DNA of 64,000 bases, taken from Ilyomonas limi. Its GTDB lineage: Bacteria; Bacteroidota; Bacteroidia; Chitinophagales; Chitinophagaceae. The stretch is taken from assembly GCF_005233845.1 (NCBI RefSeq), contig NZ_SZQL01000012.1:1-64000 (forward strand), in the 5' to 3' direction. The position numbers and the translations under genes were made by a program. Below, piece after piece: positions 1-8,260 of this stretch (within the stretch, counting starts at the first letter, position 1; each line of letters begins with the position of its first letter). Below the pieces are notes generated by a model. It did no database searches and was not told the origin of the DNA. It was given only the letters and a program-made list of their open reading frames with translations.

Positions 1-123
1 AGCCGCAGCTCTTCTACCGAAAACAGGTGGTCAATTTATAGCGAAATCACCTGGTCAATTTGCTCCGAAATGCAGTGGTCAGCTTGTAGCGAAATGGAGT
101 GGTCAATATCAGCGAAATCTCCA
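1..123. mobile_element. Terminal end of an IS21-family insertion sequence (partial)
   Basis: Four near-identical 19-20-bp units (tggtcaatttatagcgaaat and variants) repeat with a 24-bp period at 28, 52, 76 and 100, and a fifth degenerate half-unit lies before 26. Multiple short repeats at the tip are characteristic of IS21-family ends, whose istA/istB genes would lie left of this window. The element probably ends with CA at 123, where the coding sequence of the Crp/Fnr gene resumes. The family call rests on end structure only, because no transposase is visible. Confidence 0.62.
28..118. repeat. Four tandem 24-bp-period repeats, transposase-binding type
   Basis: The units start at 28, 52, 76 and 100. 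Each begins tggtca and ends cgaaat, with 4-bp variable spacers (cacc, gcag, ggag). The last unit is one base shorter. In IS21 elements such repeats bind the transposase. Confidence 0.75.
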
Positions 124-659
124 ATATAGGAAGCGATCATATATACTGGAAGACGTTCATGCAATTGCGGAAAGCGCCGGATAAATTGCCGGTATCTTTC
201 TTCTGCCTGATGGCTGAGCATCATATATATTCTGTCACGGCTTGTACCGCAGTCGTCCGTAATAATTTTAGTATATAGCGCATTGAAATTGGGTATATCT
301 TTTAAAAGAGTTTTAAAACTATCTGCGGAAAGCTGGATAATAGTACTATCTTCTAAAGCGTCGATAAATTCATTTGAAGGTGTGTCAGTAACAAGACTTA
401 CACGATCGCATACCCAATGATTGGCCGGTGAAAGATTAAAGATGTGTTCGTTACCCTTGTCATCGATTCGGTATGATCGAAGACAGCCGCTGCATACGAA
501 AGTGTGAAATCTACACACACTCCCCTGACGTAGTAAGTATTGCTTCTTTTTAAGTCGCTTCGGTATCGCCAGGGACTTAATAGTTGCAATCTCCTCGTCA
601 GAAAATAAGCTATGATTTCTGATATAATTTTCAAAGCAATCGAATATACTCGCGCACAT
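36..659 (-). CDS. Crp/Fnr-type regulator with C-terminus replaced by IS end (probably inactive)
   Basis: Residues about 15-130 form a cyclic-nucleotide-binding-type beta-roll, as in the Crp/Fnr regulators common in Bacteroidota. The normal sequence runs to IASYIG (about residue 179). There, family members continue with a winged-helix HTH of about 20-30 residues that contacts DNA. Here the frame instead enters the IS repeats at about position 123 and ends in 28 residues translated from them. The protein therefore keeps the sensory half and helix linker but loses the recognition helix. It is best read as a gene disrupted by transposition. The ATG at 659 starts a typical N-terminus. No neighbouring gene shares its strand until the lacI-type gene. 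Confidence 0.8.
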   Translation of the reverse strand: MCASIFDCFENYIRNHSLFSDEEIATIKSLAIPKRLKKKQYLLRQGSVCRFHTFVCSGCLRSYRIDDKGNEHIFNLSPANHWVCDRVSLVTDTPSNEFIDALEDSTIIQLSADSFKTLLKDIPNFNALYTKIITDDCGTSRDRIYMMLSHQAEERYRQFIRRFPQLHERLPVYMIASYIGDFADIDHSISLQADHCISEQIDQVISL

Positions 660-879
660 TGAACAGGAAGGGCTAATTATATTAATTTATGAGGGCGAAA
701 TTACACTACATGGCAAGGCCTGCAAATGGACAAAAAGGACAATCTGTTGTAAAATCCGTCGGGATTAGTGAGATAGAATCAGGGAACCCGCAATATCTAA
801 GAAATCCCCTTCTGGTATAATCGCAGTATAAAAATTTGAGATGGAAGATTGGTTTAATCCTGTTTTGAAAATGGCTCAG

Positions 880-1090
880 AATAAATGAGTCTGAGCCTGG
901 CTGAATGAAGGAACCAACATACCACTGAGAGCGACTTTAAACTGCTGCAAACTGATGGGAAGCTAAACAACAACAAGGATAATGTAGAGATAAAAATGAT
1001 AAAGCAGATGCTAATGCGATTGCTTTATATGGTTTAATCTATCAGCATAAATATCAGCCTTTACAGTTAGCAGCAGAAGAAAAACAATGA
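880..1090 (+). pseudogene. Decayed gene fragment of unknown family
   Basis: Two frames carry protein-like sequence in succession: SDFKLLQTDGKLNNNKDN, then, after a shift near 980, DKNDKADANAIALYG and YQHKYQPLQLAAEEKQ up to a stop at 1088-1090. No intact start or longer frame exists. I do not recognise the family. The composition looks like a real former coding region rather than random AT-rich sequence. Confidence 0.35.
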
Positions 1091-1193
1091 TTAAAACTGC
1101 TCTGTTAATACAATAAAACAAAATTCTTTCTGCATAGTTCACCGCAGTTGTTAATGCTATAGAGTAGACAGGGAGTAAATCGTTGAGGTAATG

Positions 1194-1398
1194 TACTCAA
1201 AAATAGTTGGTGATTGTTTTAAAACTTTTGTTTATAACATACTTTTTGGTAAGCTTTTTATCTAAGGAAAACTCAATTTTAATCTATTTTAGAAAGGCTT
1301 AATAAAACAAAAAGTTTACTGAAACTGTTTTTAATAAAATACTCTAAAACTCTTGCCAATCCTGCATTCCAAAAGATGCTACCAACTATTTTTGAGTA
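1194..1398. mobile_element. MITE-like element with perfect 18-bp terminal inverted repeats
   Basis: tactcaaaaatagttggt at 1194-1211 is matched exactly by its reverse complement at 1381-1398. The 169 bp between them are AT-rich and hold no reading frame of note. Inner sequences are not complementary, so this is two ends around a non-coding core rather than one hairpin. If the outermost TA is counted as target duplication, the ends are 16 bp and the pattern fits a TA-targeting (IS630/mariner-like) non-autonomous element. That assignment is inference. Confidence 0.6.
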
Positions 1399-1521
1399 AT
1401 TATGCAATCATTAAATAATAAATTAACAGCGGAAAGCAATGCCGTCATCAGTAAGCTGACAACTATGTTTTACAGATAATCACTGCGATCAAACGGGATC
1501 ATTAAATTCTATCACTAAAGA

Positions 1522-2556
1522 TTAGTAGTTAGATGCTCTTACTGAGCTTCGCCTGATGATGATTTCACTTTTGACTATTTCCTTTTTACTTGTAGATAAA
1601 TCGCCTTCTCCCTTCAGAATCTTTTCAAAATAAAGATTAGCAGCACGCTTTCCCAATTCCTTGCCTTTTTGGTCTACTGATGAAAGAGCAGGCTTTATAA
1701 TTTCTGTAAAGTCTTCATTTGCAAATCCAAAAATGCCTAACTGCTCCGGTACTTTTATACCTATGGCATCTGCTACCTGCAGGATGCCTAAAGATTGGTG
1801 ATCGGAAACCGTAAAGAAAGCATCCGGTGGCTCTGGTAGCGTTAATAGCTCAGTTGCTGTTTCAATTGCCTTTTCCTTGGATAGTGCATCTTCAACAATA
1901 AAATTATATGGGATAATCAACTTAGTTCCCTTTATCGCCTTTAAATAGCCTGCTTTTCTGCTTTTGAATATAGTTAGATGCTCGGGTCCTCCAATGAAGG
2001 CGATCTTTTTATATCCTTCCTTAATAAGATTTTTTACAACATGATAAGATACTTCTTCATTGTCATTTGAAACTTTATAGCTATCAAGATCATCAATGTA
2101 CCTGTCAAATTGTATCAACTCAATATTGTTTTCCTTGATGGTTTCCAAATGAGCAGCAGATTTTGTTTCTGCTGATACAGAAATCAAAATGCAATCAACA
2201 TTTTGATGAATTAATGTTTCTATCGCTTTGCATTCCTGTTTAAAGGATTCATGAGATTGTGAAATAATTAAACTATGATTATTTTCAAAGCATGCTTCTT
2301 CCATACCGGCAATGGCTTCTGAAAAGAAGCTTTGATTGATGTGAGGAACAATTACGCCTATAATTTTTGAGGAACCCTGCCGGAGATTGGCTGCATGGGA
2401 GTTGTGCTTATAATTTAATTCAAGCGCTTTTTTCTTTACTGTTTCTTTTACTTTTTCGTTTATGGATGGATGATCATTCAAGGCTCTTGAAATATAAGAA
2501 GCTGAAATACCCAATTCTTTTGCCAGATCATATATGGTTACTCGTTTACTGCTCAT
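1522..2556 (-). CDS. LacI-family transcriptional regulator of the polysaccharide locus
   Basis: The 344-residue protein has the full LacI layout. An N-terminal helix-turn-helix (TIYDLAKELGIS, residues 7-18, then SYISRALN) and hinge helix lead into a periplasmic-binding-protein-like sugar sensor domain from about residue 62 (IIGVIVP) to the end. The length is normal for the family. It is divergent from susC, and the 643-bp gap between them holds several AATCGATT-like sites, two of them inside the susC promoter. It is therefore the likely repressor of the locus, released by a mono- or oligosaccharide. An AAACGTTT-like site lies 19 bp upstream of its own start, which suggests autoregulation. The inducer cannot be read from sequence. 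Confidence 0.92.
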   Translation of the reverse strand: MSSKRVTIYDLAKELGISASYISRALNDHPSINEKVKETVKKKALELNYKHNSHAANLRQGSSKIIGVIVPHINQSFFSEAIAGMEEACFENNHSLIISQSHESFKQECKAIETLIHQNVDCILISVSAETKSAAHLETIKENNIELIQFDRYIDDLDSYKVSNDNEEVSYHVVKNLIKEGYKKIAFIGGPEHLTIFKSRKAGYLKAIKGTKLIIPYNFIVEDALSKEKAIETATELLTLPEPPDAFFTVSDHQSLGILQVADAIGIKVPEQLGIFGFANEDFTEIIKPALSSVDQKGKELGKRAANLYFEKILKGEGDLSTSKKEIVKSEIIIRRSSVRASNY

Positions 2557-2574
2557 TTTGGTTTGATAATATTC

Positions 2575-2588
2575 TAAAAACGTTTACA
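2575..2588. promoter_or_regulatory. Candidate LacI-type operator near regulator start
   Basis: taaaaacgtttaca has the central CG and A/T-rich arms typical of LacI-family operators and lies just upstream of the regulator start. Its core (AACGTT) differs from the susC-side sites (ATCGAT), so it could serve another regulator. Confidence 0.35.
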
Positions 2589-3003
2589 TATTCCATTTAC
2601 GACCTGTCAGTGGTATTTATTTAGTATAGTTAAAATAAAAAGCTTTTAACAAGGAAGGCAAAAATTATTTAATAACAGCCTCCTGCAATCATTAAATCAA
2701 AAGCTCATCATCGCGGTTGTTGAACCTTCTCGTTCGTCCATCTCAGAGGTGCATTACTGCCGTTTTAAATCCGATTATTTTTACCCAGGTTAGGTCTTAT
2801 TAAGAGAAATGGCTGGGATTGATTTTGCTGTTTTGTTGTATATTTTATGTTGTTATTAAATATTTATACAAGCTCATTTATAAGCAATAACTTCTAGGCG
2901 AAAATATATTAAATTAATCATTTTTACCTTAACCCGTTCCTCCTCTTCCCCAATAAAAGATTGGCTTGTTGCTATTGTAAAATACTATAATAAGACTATT
3001 AAA

Positions 3004-3017
3004 TGAAATCGATTTAC
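3004..3017. promoter_or_regulatory. Candidate operator 1 (distal) of the susC promoter
   Basis: tgaaatcgatttac is a near-palindrome centred on CG. It lies 88 bp upstream of the matching site at 3092, a distance compatible with DNA looping by a dimer-of-dimers regulator. Confidence 0.5.
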
Positions 3018-3085
3018 AAAAATATAAATACATAACAACAGGCTAATAATCAGCTTTAAAAGGTGATAATAATTTCTTTAGAAAA

Positions 3086-3118
3086 TTTTTGTCAATCGAT
3101 TTCATAAACTTACTTTTG
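3086..3118 (+). promoter_or_regulatory. Bacteroidota-type promoter of susC
   Basis: A TTTG element at 3088-3091 and TACTTTTG at 3111-3118 match the Bacteroidota -33 (TTTG) and -7 (TAnnTTTG) consensus exactly, with a 19-bp spacer. Transcription should begin near 3123-3126, about 75 bp before the susC start codon. Confidence 0.75.
3092..3105. promoter_or_regulatory. Candidate operator 2 inside the susC promoter spacer
   Basis: tcaatcgatttcat sits wholly between the -33 and -7 boxes. A regulator bound here would block RNA polymerase, which fits a LacI-type repressor encoded by the divergent gene. Confidence 0.55.
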
Positions 3119-3131
3119 AAACCGATTGCAT
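3118..3131. promoter_or_regulatory. Candidate operator 3 at the susC transcription start
   Basis: gaaaccgattgcat shares the CGATT core and the trailing CAT with the site at 3092 and covers the predicted start of transcription. Its centre is 26 bp from that of site 2. A weaker fourth copy (aaaacgattccatg) overlaps the susC start codon at 3189-3202. Confidence 0.45.
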
Positions 3132-3199
3132 AAAAAAAGCCGATGTCATTAATGGCTTTTACTTGAACCTGCTTTTATTCAATTTTTTAAAACGATTCC

Positions 3200-6100
3200 A
3201 TGAAACGATGCTTGCAACAAAAGATGATTATTCCTTGTGCAAAAAATGATGTGGGATATTCTTCAGGAAGTCACCACTTTTTATTGCTCATTATTCTTAG
3301 TTTTTTCTCCATTACAGTTTTTGCTCAACAAAAGGTCACTGGTAAAGTAATGTCTGGTGATACAGCCATAGCAGGCGCCACCGTAACTGTAAAGGGAACA
3401 ACCATCGCTACGGTTACAGATGATAACGGTAGCTTTTCAATCAACGCGCCAACAAATGCAACGCTGGTTATTAGTTATATCGGGTATGCTAACCAGGAAG
3501 TAAAGGCGACAAACCAAAACATTGGTACTATTCAGTTGCAGCACACTACATCACAACTGGGTGAAGTAGTAGTTGTAGGATACGGTACGCAGCGGAAAGC
3601 AACTTTAACCGGCTCCGTTGCTACGGTTTCGGGAAAAGAAATCTCGAAAAGTCCGTCACCTAATGTTACCAGTTCTATGGCAGGAAAGCTTGCCGGATTA
3701 ACTGTAAACCAGCGCAGCGGAGAACCCGGAAGAGATGATCCAAGTATTCTGATTCGCGGCACAGGCACATTTGGCGATGCTTCACCGCTCATTATTATTG
3801 ATGGTGTTGAGCGTAGTTTGCTCAGCAGGCTCAATCCGGAGGATATTGAAAGTGTATCGGTTTTAAAAGATGCTTCTGCTGCCATCTACGGGGCACGCGC
3901 AGCGAATGGAGTAATTTTAATAACTACGAAAAAAGGAGTTAAGGGAAGGACCAGTTTTAATTTTGCTTACAACTATGCTTTGCAGAGCCCGACTAAAACG
4001 CCGGATATGCTGGATGCTGCAACATTTGCCGGGGTGTATAATGAAGGCGATTTTTACAGGCAAGGTCGTCCTGCTAATTATACGCCGTTTTATTCAGATT
4101 CAGCTATACAAAAATTCCGGAATGGCGCTGATCCTGTGCTTTACCCAAATACCAATTGGGTGAAGGCAGTTTTGAAGCCGCATTCAGGCGAGCAAAGAGC
4201 TAGTCTGCAGGCCAGCGGAGGTTCCGATAACGTCCGGTATCTGTTTTCTTTTGAAAGTATAAATCAGGATGGTAATTACCGGAATACTCCTACTAAATAC
4301 AGGCAATACAATGTACGTGTAAAAGTAGATGCTGATGTTACGAAAAGTTTGACTGTTGGCGCAAATGTTTATGCCATACTTGGTAATAAAACGTATCCTT
4401 CCGTGGCAACAAACGTCAACTTCATTAATATTCTGCAGGCGAACCCCACAATAGTTTCGGTTTATCCTAACGGGCTGATAGGTCCGGGAAGGTTAGGTGA
4501 AAATCCGCTTCTGCTGGATCAGCGGGGTTACGATAAAATCGAAGACAATCCTATTTATTCCACCTTTACTGCAACCTACAAAGTGCCGTTTGTGCAGGGA
4601 TTGCGGGTAGATGCGTCTTATAATTATGACTTGAGTAACCAGTTTGAAAAGTTATGGAGTACACCCTATTACTTTTATGAGTACAATGTGAATACCAGCC
4701 AGTACGACAAAAAGCAGGGAACAGGTACCTCCATCGCTTCCCTAACAGATACTTATCGTAAATGGACAACGAGTTTGTATAATGTAAGAATTACTTACGA
4801 CAAATCGTTCAATAACCATCACATCACCGCCTTGCTGGGTAATGAACAGCAAAAAAACACCTACAAGTTCGCATCTGCTTACAGAAAGAATTTTGTGAGT
4901 ACCTCCATTCCGGAGATCAATGTAGGAAGTTCATCTCCGGCCGACAAAGACAATAGCGGAAGTGCTTCTTTTGGGGCTTACAATAATTACTTTGGTCGGT
5001 TGAATTACGATTACCTGTCCAAATATCTACTCGAATTTGTTTTTCGTTATGATGGTTCGCAGATATTCCCTAAAGGCAAAAGATATGGATTTTTCCCAGG
5101 TATTTCTGGTGGCTGGAGAATATCTGAAGAGAAATTTATGAAGGATCTCACTTTTATAGACCAATTGAAATTGAGAGCCTCCTATGGAGAATTGGGTAAC
5201 GACCGCGTAGGTCCATATCAGTATCTGCAATCTTATTCATTTGGAAATAATTATGTATTTGGTACTTCAGATGCACCCGCTATTTATCCCAACACCATGC
5301 CCAATCCAAATATCACCTGGGAGGTTAGTAAGAAGACGGATGTTGGCTTGGAAGCTTCTTTGTGGAAAGGATTGCTTGGGATGGAGTTAACACTGTGGAA
5401 AGAAAACCGGTCTAATATCCTGGCTCAACCCAACTTGTCTGTCAGCAATGTATTTGGATTTTCCGGCTTGCCGAGTGAAAACATTGGAGAGGTTGATAAT
5501 CATGGATATGAATTGGTATTAAGCCACAGAAATAAGGCTGGTAAGCTGACTTACGATATAACAGGAAATGTATCCTATGCAAAAAGCAAGATCATCTTTA
5601 TGGATGAAGCTCCGCAACCCGAGCCTTACCAAAATCTCACCGGTCATCCTGTTGGATCCGCGCTGTATTATAAAGCAGATGGAATTTTCCATACCCAGGC
5701 AGAATTGGATAAATATCCTCATGGTGCCGGCGCACAGGTGGGCGACATCCGGGTGCTTGATTTGAATGGGGACGGGGTAATCGATTCAAAAGATCAGTTC
5801 CGGTTTGATTATTCTTCCACACCTCAAGTGACGTTTGGCTTAAATACAAACTTTCAATACAAACGATTCGACCTGAACATATTTTTTCAAGGACAAACAA
5901 AAGCATATAACTACGATAATACCACAGCAGTGTTAGGCGGTACCGACTTCGCGAATGCTGTTACATGGAGAGCTGCAGACAGATGGACTGTTGATAATCC
6001 GGGCGGTTCAAAGCCCAGAGCGGATGCGTGGTCACCAGGGGCTACAACCTTCTTCCTGTTCGATGCCACCTTTGTGCGGCTTAAAACACTGGAACTGGGC

Positions 6101-6283
6101 TACAGTTTACCTGTTAATGTAGGTAAGACCAAGGTGTTTGATAATGTCCGGTTTTACGTAAGCGGATTCAATTTACTTACCTGGTCTAAAGAAATTAAGT
6201 GGTCAGACCCTGAAATCAGCGGTGATTTTACTACCTATCCGCCGCTTCGTATAATCAATTTTGGTGCTAATGTAAAGTTTTAA
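3200..6283 (+). CDS. susC: SusC-like TonB-dependent outer-membrane transporter
   Basis: The 1027-residue protein has a signal peptide ending near residue 42 (ITVFAQQ), a carboxypeptidase-D regulatory-like domain (about 44-115), then a TonB plug with the family motif EVVVVGYGTQ and LIIIDGVE, and a beta-barrel ending in phenylalanine (FGANVKF). It imports oligosaccharides together with the SusD partner encoded 6 bp downstream. A DLNGDGVIDSKD loop near residue 855 matches the calcium-loop pattern usual in SusC proteins. The assigned start gives a long 26-residue lead before the hydrophobic segment, so ATG at 3224 is an alternative. Transcription comes from the promoter at 3086-3118. The substrate is inferred from neighbouring enzymes to be arabinoxylan oligosaccharides. 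Confidence 0.95.
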   Translation: MKRCLQQKMIIPCAKNDVGYSSGSHHFLLLIILSFFSITVFAQQKVTGKVMSGDTAIAGATVTVKGTTIATVTDDNGSFSINAPTNATLVISYIGYANQEVKATNQNIGTIQLQHTTSQLGEVVVVGYGTQRKATLTGSVATVSGKEISKSPSPNVTSSMAGKLAGLTVNQRSGEPGRDDPSILIRGTGTFGDASPLIIIDGVERSLLSRLNPEDIESVSVLKDASAAIYGARAANGVILITTKKGVKGRTSFNFAYNYALQSPTKTPDMLDAATFAGVYNEGDFYRQGRPANYTPFYSDSAIQKFRNGADPVLYPNTNWVKAVLKPHSGEQRASLQASGGSDNVRYLFSFESINQDGNYRNTPTKYRQYNVRVKVDADVTKSLTVGANVYAILGNKTYPSVATNVNFINILQANPTIVSVYPNGLIGPGRLGENPLLLDQRGYDKIEDNPIYSTFTATYKVPFVQGLRVDASYNYDLSNQFEKLWSTPYYFYEYNVNTSQYDKKQGTGTSIASLTDTYRKWTTSLYNVRITYDKSFNNHHITALLGNEQQKNTYKFASAYRKNFVSTSIPEINVGSSSPADKDNSGSASFGAYNNYFGRLNYDYLSKYLLEFVFRYDGSQIFPKGKRYGFFPGISGGWRISEEKFMKDLTFIDQLKLRASYGELGNDRVGPYQYLQSYSFGNNYVFGTSDAPAIYPNTMPNPNITWEVSKKTDVGLEASLWKGLLGMELTLWKENRSNILAQPNLSVSNVFGFSGLPSENIGEVDNHGYELVLSHRNKAGKLTYDITGNVSYAKSKIIFMDEAPQPEPYQNLTGHPVGSALYYKADGIFHTQAELDKYPHGAGAQVGDIRVLDLNGDGVIDSKDQFRFDYSSTPQVTFGLNTNFQYKRFDLNIFFQGQTKAYNYDNTTAVLGGTDFANAVTWRAADRWTVDNPGGSKPRADAWSPGATTFFLFDATFVRLKTLELGYSLPVNVGKTKVFDNVRFYVSGFNLLTWSKEIKWSDPEISGDFTTYPPLRIINFGANVKF

Positions 6284-6298
6284 ACAAGCTTGTATAAT

Positions 6299-7987
6299 AT
6301 GAAGAAGATAATACCATTTTTATTAATCATTACCTTTTTTTCCTGTAAAAAGGATGTGCTCGATATTTCGCCTGAAGACCGTATTTCTGAGGATGCTGTA
6401 TGGACAGATGAAAACCTTATAAAAGCATATCATACAGAACTATATAATGCCATACCTCATGGCTTTTATATACACATGTATTCTAAATATACCGATGAAG
6501 CCATCAACACAGCTCCCTGTTGTGGTGCAGATATTTTTAAGCAGGATACCTACAATCCGGATAACATAACAGGTGTAAGCGGCGGTGACTTTTGGGGTGG
6601 TTATATGTATTACTGGAATCAAGGCTACCAATACATCAGAAAAATCAATGTGTTTCTTGAAAAGATGGGAGCACAGGATGCTATTCAGTTTCAGGATAAG
6701 GCACGCCTGATTGCTGAAGCTAAGTTTTTAAGAGCATTTGACTATTTCGAATTGATTGAGCGGTATGGAGGCGTGCCCATTGTGACGCAATCTTACGCGC
6801 TTGGTGATAGTGCTACTTTTAAAAGAAATACGTTTGACGAATGTGTTGCATTTATTGAAAAGGACCTCGATGAAGCAATGCCCGACTTGCCGGCAAGATA
6901 TTTATCAACGGATGCAAACTTTGGGAGGGCTACACAGGATGCTTGTATGGCATTACGGTCACGGGTACTGCTATATGCTGCCTCACCGCTTTTCAATACT
7001 GATAATGATAGACAAAAATGGCAAAAAGCTGCTGATGCTGCCGGGGCGCTGTTAAACAGTGGGTATTCCCTTTATCCGGATTATAGAAAACTTTTTATAC
7101 TACCAAGCGGAGCACCTGAAGATGAATACATTTTCTGCAGAAACTTTACAACCACCAACGGTCACCAGGCTCCTATGCACAATCTTGGCCGCCGCTATGG
7201 TGCTTACGGAGGATGGTGGGCAAGCAATGGACCTTCTCAGAACCTGGTAGATGATTATGACATGACCAACGGGGAGCCACCTTTCGTTTATACAAACGGT
7301 ATACAATCTGTAAATCCAGCTTCCGGCTATAACCCCAGTCATCCATACTGGAACAGAGATCCCCGTTTTGATGCTTCTATCATACATGATTCAACAATTT
7401 ATCACGGAGATCTTATTGAGGAATGGGTATCAACAGACGGCAACCAATGGGGATATGACTCTTACAAGCAAAGCAGTGATAACCCACGTGGCGGCTATAT
7501 ACTTAAAAAATTTATGCCGGATGCCGACGTGCCGCTAAGCTGGCAGCAAACTTATACTATTCCGTGGCCGTACTTTCGTTTGGCAGAGATATACCTGAAT
7601 TATGCTGAAGCCAAATTTGAACTGGGAGATGAAGCCGCTTGCAGAGATTACATTTCAAAAGTGAGGGCAAGAGTAGGATTGCCTCCGATACCGGCAACAG
7701 TTACAGGAGAAGCATTGAGAAGAAGGTTGTACAATGAACGGAGAATTGAACTGGCATTTGAAGAGCACCGGTTTTTCGACATCAGAAGGTGGAAAATAGC
7801 GGATAGTGTTGAAAACACACCAATAAGAGGTATGGACGTAATAAAAAATCTTACAACAGGAGTTACGACATACACTCCGGTACAGTTGATACAAAAAATA
7901 CCTTATGATGAAAAAATGAATCTGCTTCCAATTGAGACCAATGAAATACGGCGTAATCCTGAATTGACACAAACTCCTGGGTGGTAA
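6299..7987 (+). CDS. susD: SusD-like surface glycan-binding lipoprotein
   Basis: Starting at ATG 6299 gives a lipoprotein signal with cysteine 16 (TFFSCKK). A TTG nine bases earlier is in frame but gives no better signal. The remaining about 550 residues are the TPR-like SusD/RagB fold, with the family C-terminal pattern (PYFRLAEIYLNYAEA, then RRRLYNERRIELAFEEHRFFD). It caps the SusC barrel at the cell surface and selects the glycan. The gene follows susC by only 15 bp and is clearly co-transcribed. Confidence 0.95.
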   Translation: MKKIIPFLLIITFFSCKKDVLDISPEDRISEDAVWTDENLIKAYHTELYNAIPHGFYIHMYSKYTDEAINTAPCCGADIFKQDTYNPDNITGVSGGDFWGGYMYYWNQGYQYIRKINVFLEKMGAQDAIQFQDKARLIAEAKFLRAFDYFELIERYGGVPIVTQSYALGDSATFKRNTFDECVAFIEKDLDEAMPDLPARYLSTDANFGRATQDACMALRSRVLLYAASPLFNTDNDRQKWQKAADAAGALLNSGYSLYPDYRKLFILPSGAPEDEYIFCRNFTTTNGHQAPMHNLGRRYGAYGGWWASNGPSQNLVDDYDMTNGEPPFVYTNGIQSVNPASGYNPSHPYWNRDPRFDASIIHDSTIYHGDLIEEWVSTDGNQWGYDSYKQSSDNPRGGYILKKFMPDADVPLSWQQTYTIPWPYFRLAEIYLNYAEAKFELGDEAACRDYISKVRARVGLPPIPATVTGEALRRRLYNERRIELAFEEHRFFDIRRWKIADSVENTPIRGMDVIKNLTTGVTTYTPVQLIQKIPYDEKMNLLPIETNEIRRNPELTQTPGW

Positions 7988-8260
7988 GAATAACGTTTTT
8001 ATTCAGGCCTGTATGTAATATGATGTGTATTGCCGCCTGCCAATGGATGACAGTACTTAAGCGATGCTACAGACAACATTTAATTGGGGTATATGGTGCC
8101 ACTGATGCGTTTTCTTGTTGTTCGCTATTATGTCTGGAAAGCTTGTAAGATAACGGATACGGTCGGCAATCAGGAAAAGCCGGCGATTGGTACAGTATTA
8201 TGAAGTAATGTATTGGAAAACTGATAGGAAATTGTAGTTTGGAAAAATTAATCAAGGTAT

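Larger units (their letters stand above)
660..1521. other. Gene-poor region between crp-like gene and lacI-type gene
   Basis: No intact gene was found. The region contains the decayed fragment at 880-1090 and the MITE-like element at 1194-1398. The rest is AT-rich sequence without a clear promoter or terminator. Confidence 0.6.
2557..3199. promoter_or_regulatory. Divergent control region between regulator and susC
   Basis: This AT-rich region has no gene. It holds the susC promoter (3086-3118), candidate operators at 3004, 3092, 3118 and 3188, and one site near the regulator at 2575. No riboswitch-like fold was recognised. Confidence 0.55.

Noticed and set aside
28-118. Regularly spaced repeats that could be a CRISPR array
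   Set aside because: Spacers are only 4 bp and units 19-20 bp; the array borders a disrupted gene, as IS21 ends do.
3532-3885. Minus-strand 117-codon frame inside susC
   Set aside because: It lies wholly within a strongly coding gene and its translation shows no domain or export pattern; it is a shadow frame.
5749-5800. EF-hand-like DLNGDGVIDSKD loop in SusC
   Set aside because: This loop is common in SusC proteins, so it is not reported as unusual, unlike the one in the PstS-like proteins.
8236-8246. gtagtttgg before the aldo/keto reductase as a -7 promoter box
   Set aside because: The spacing inside the box is one base short of TAnnTTTG and no -33 element fits.
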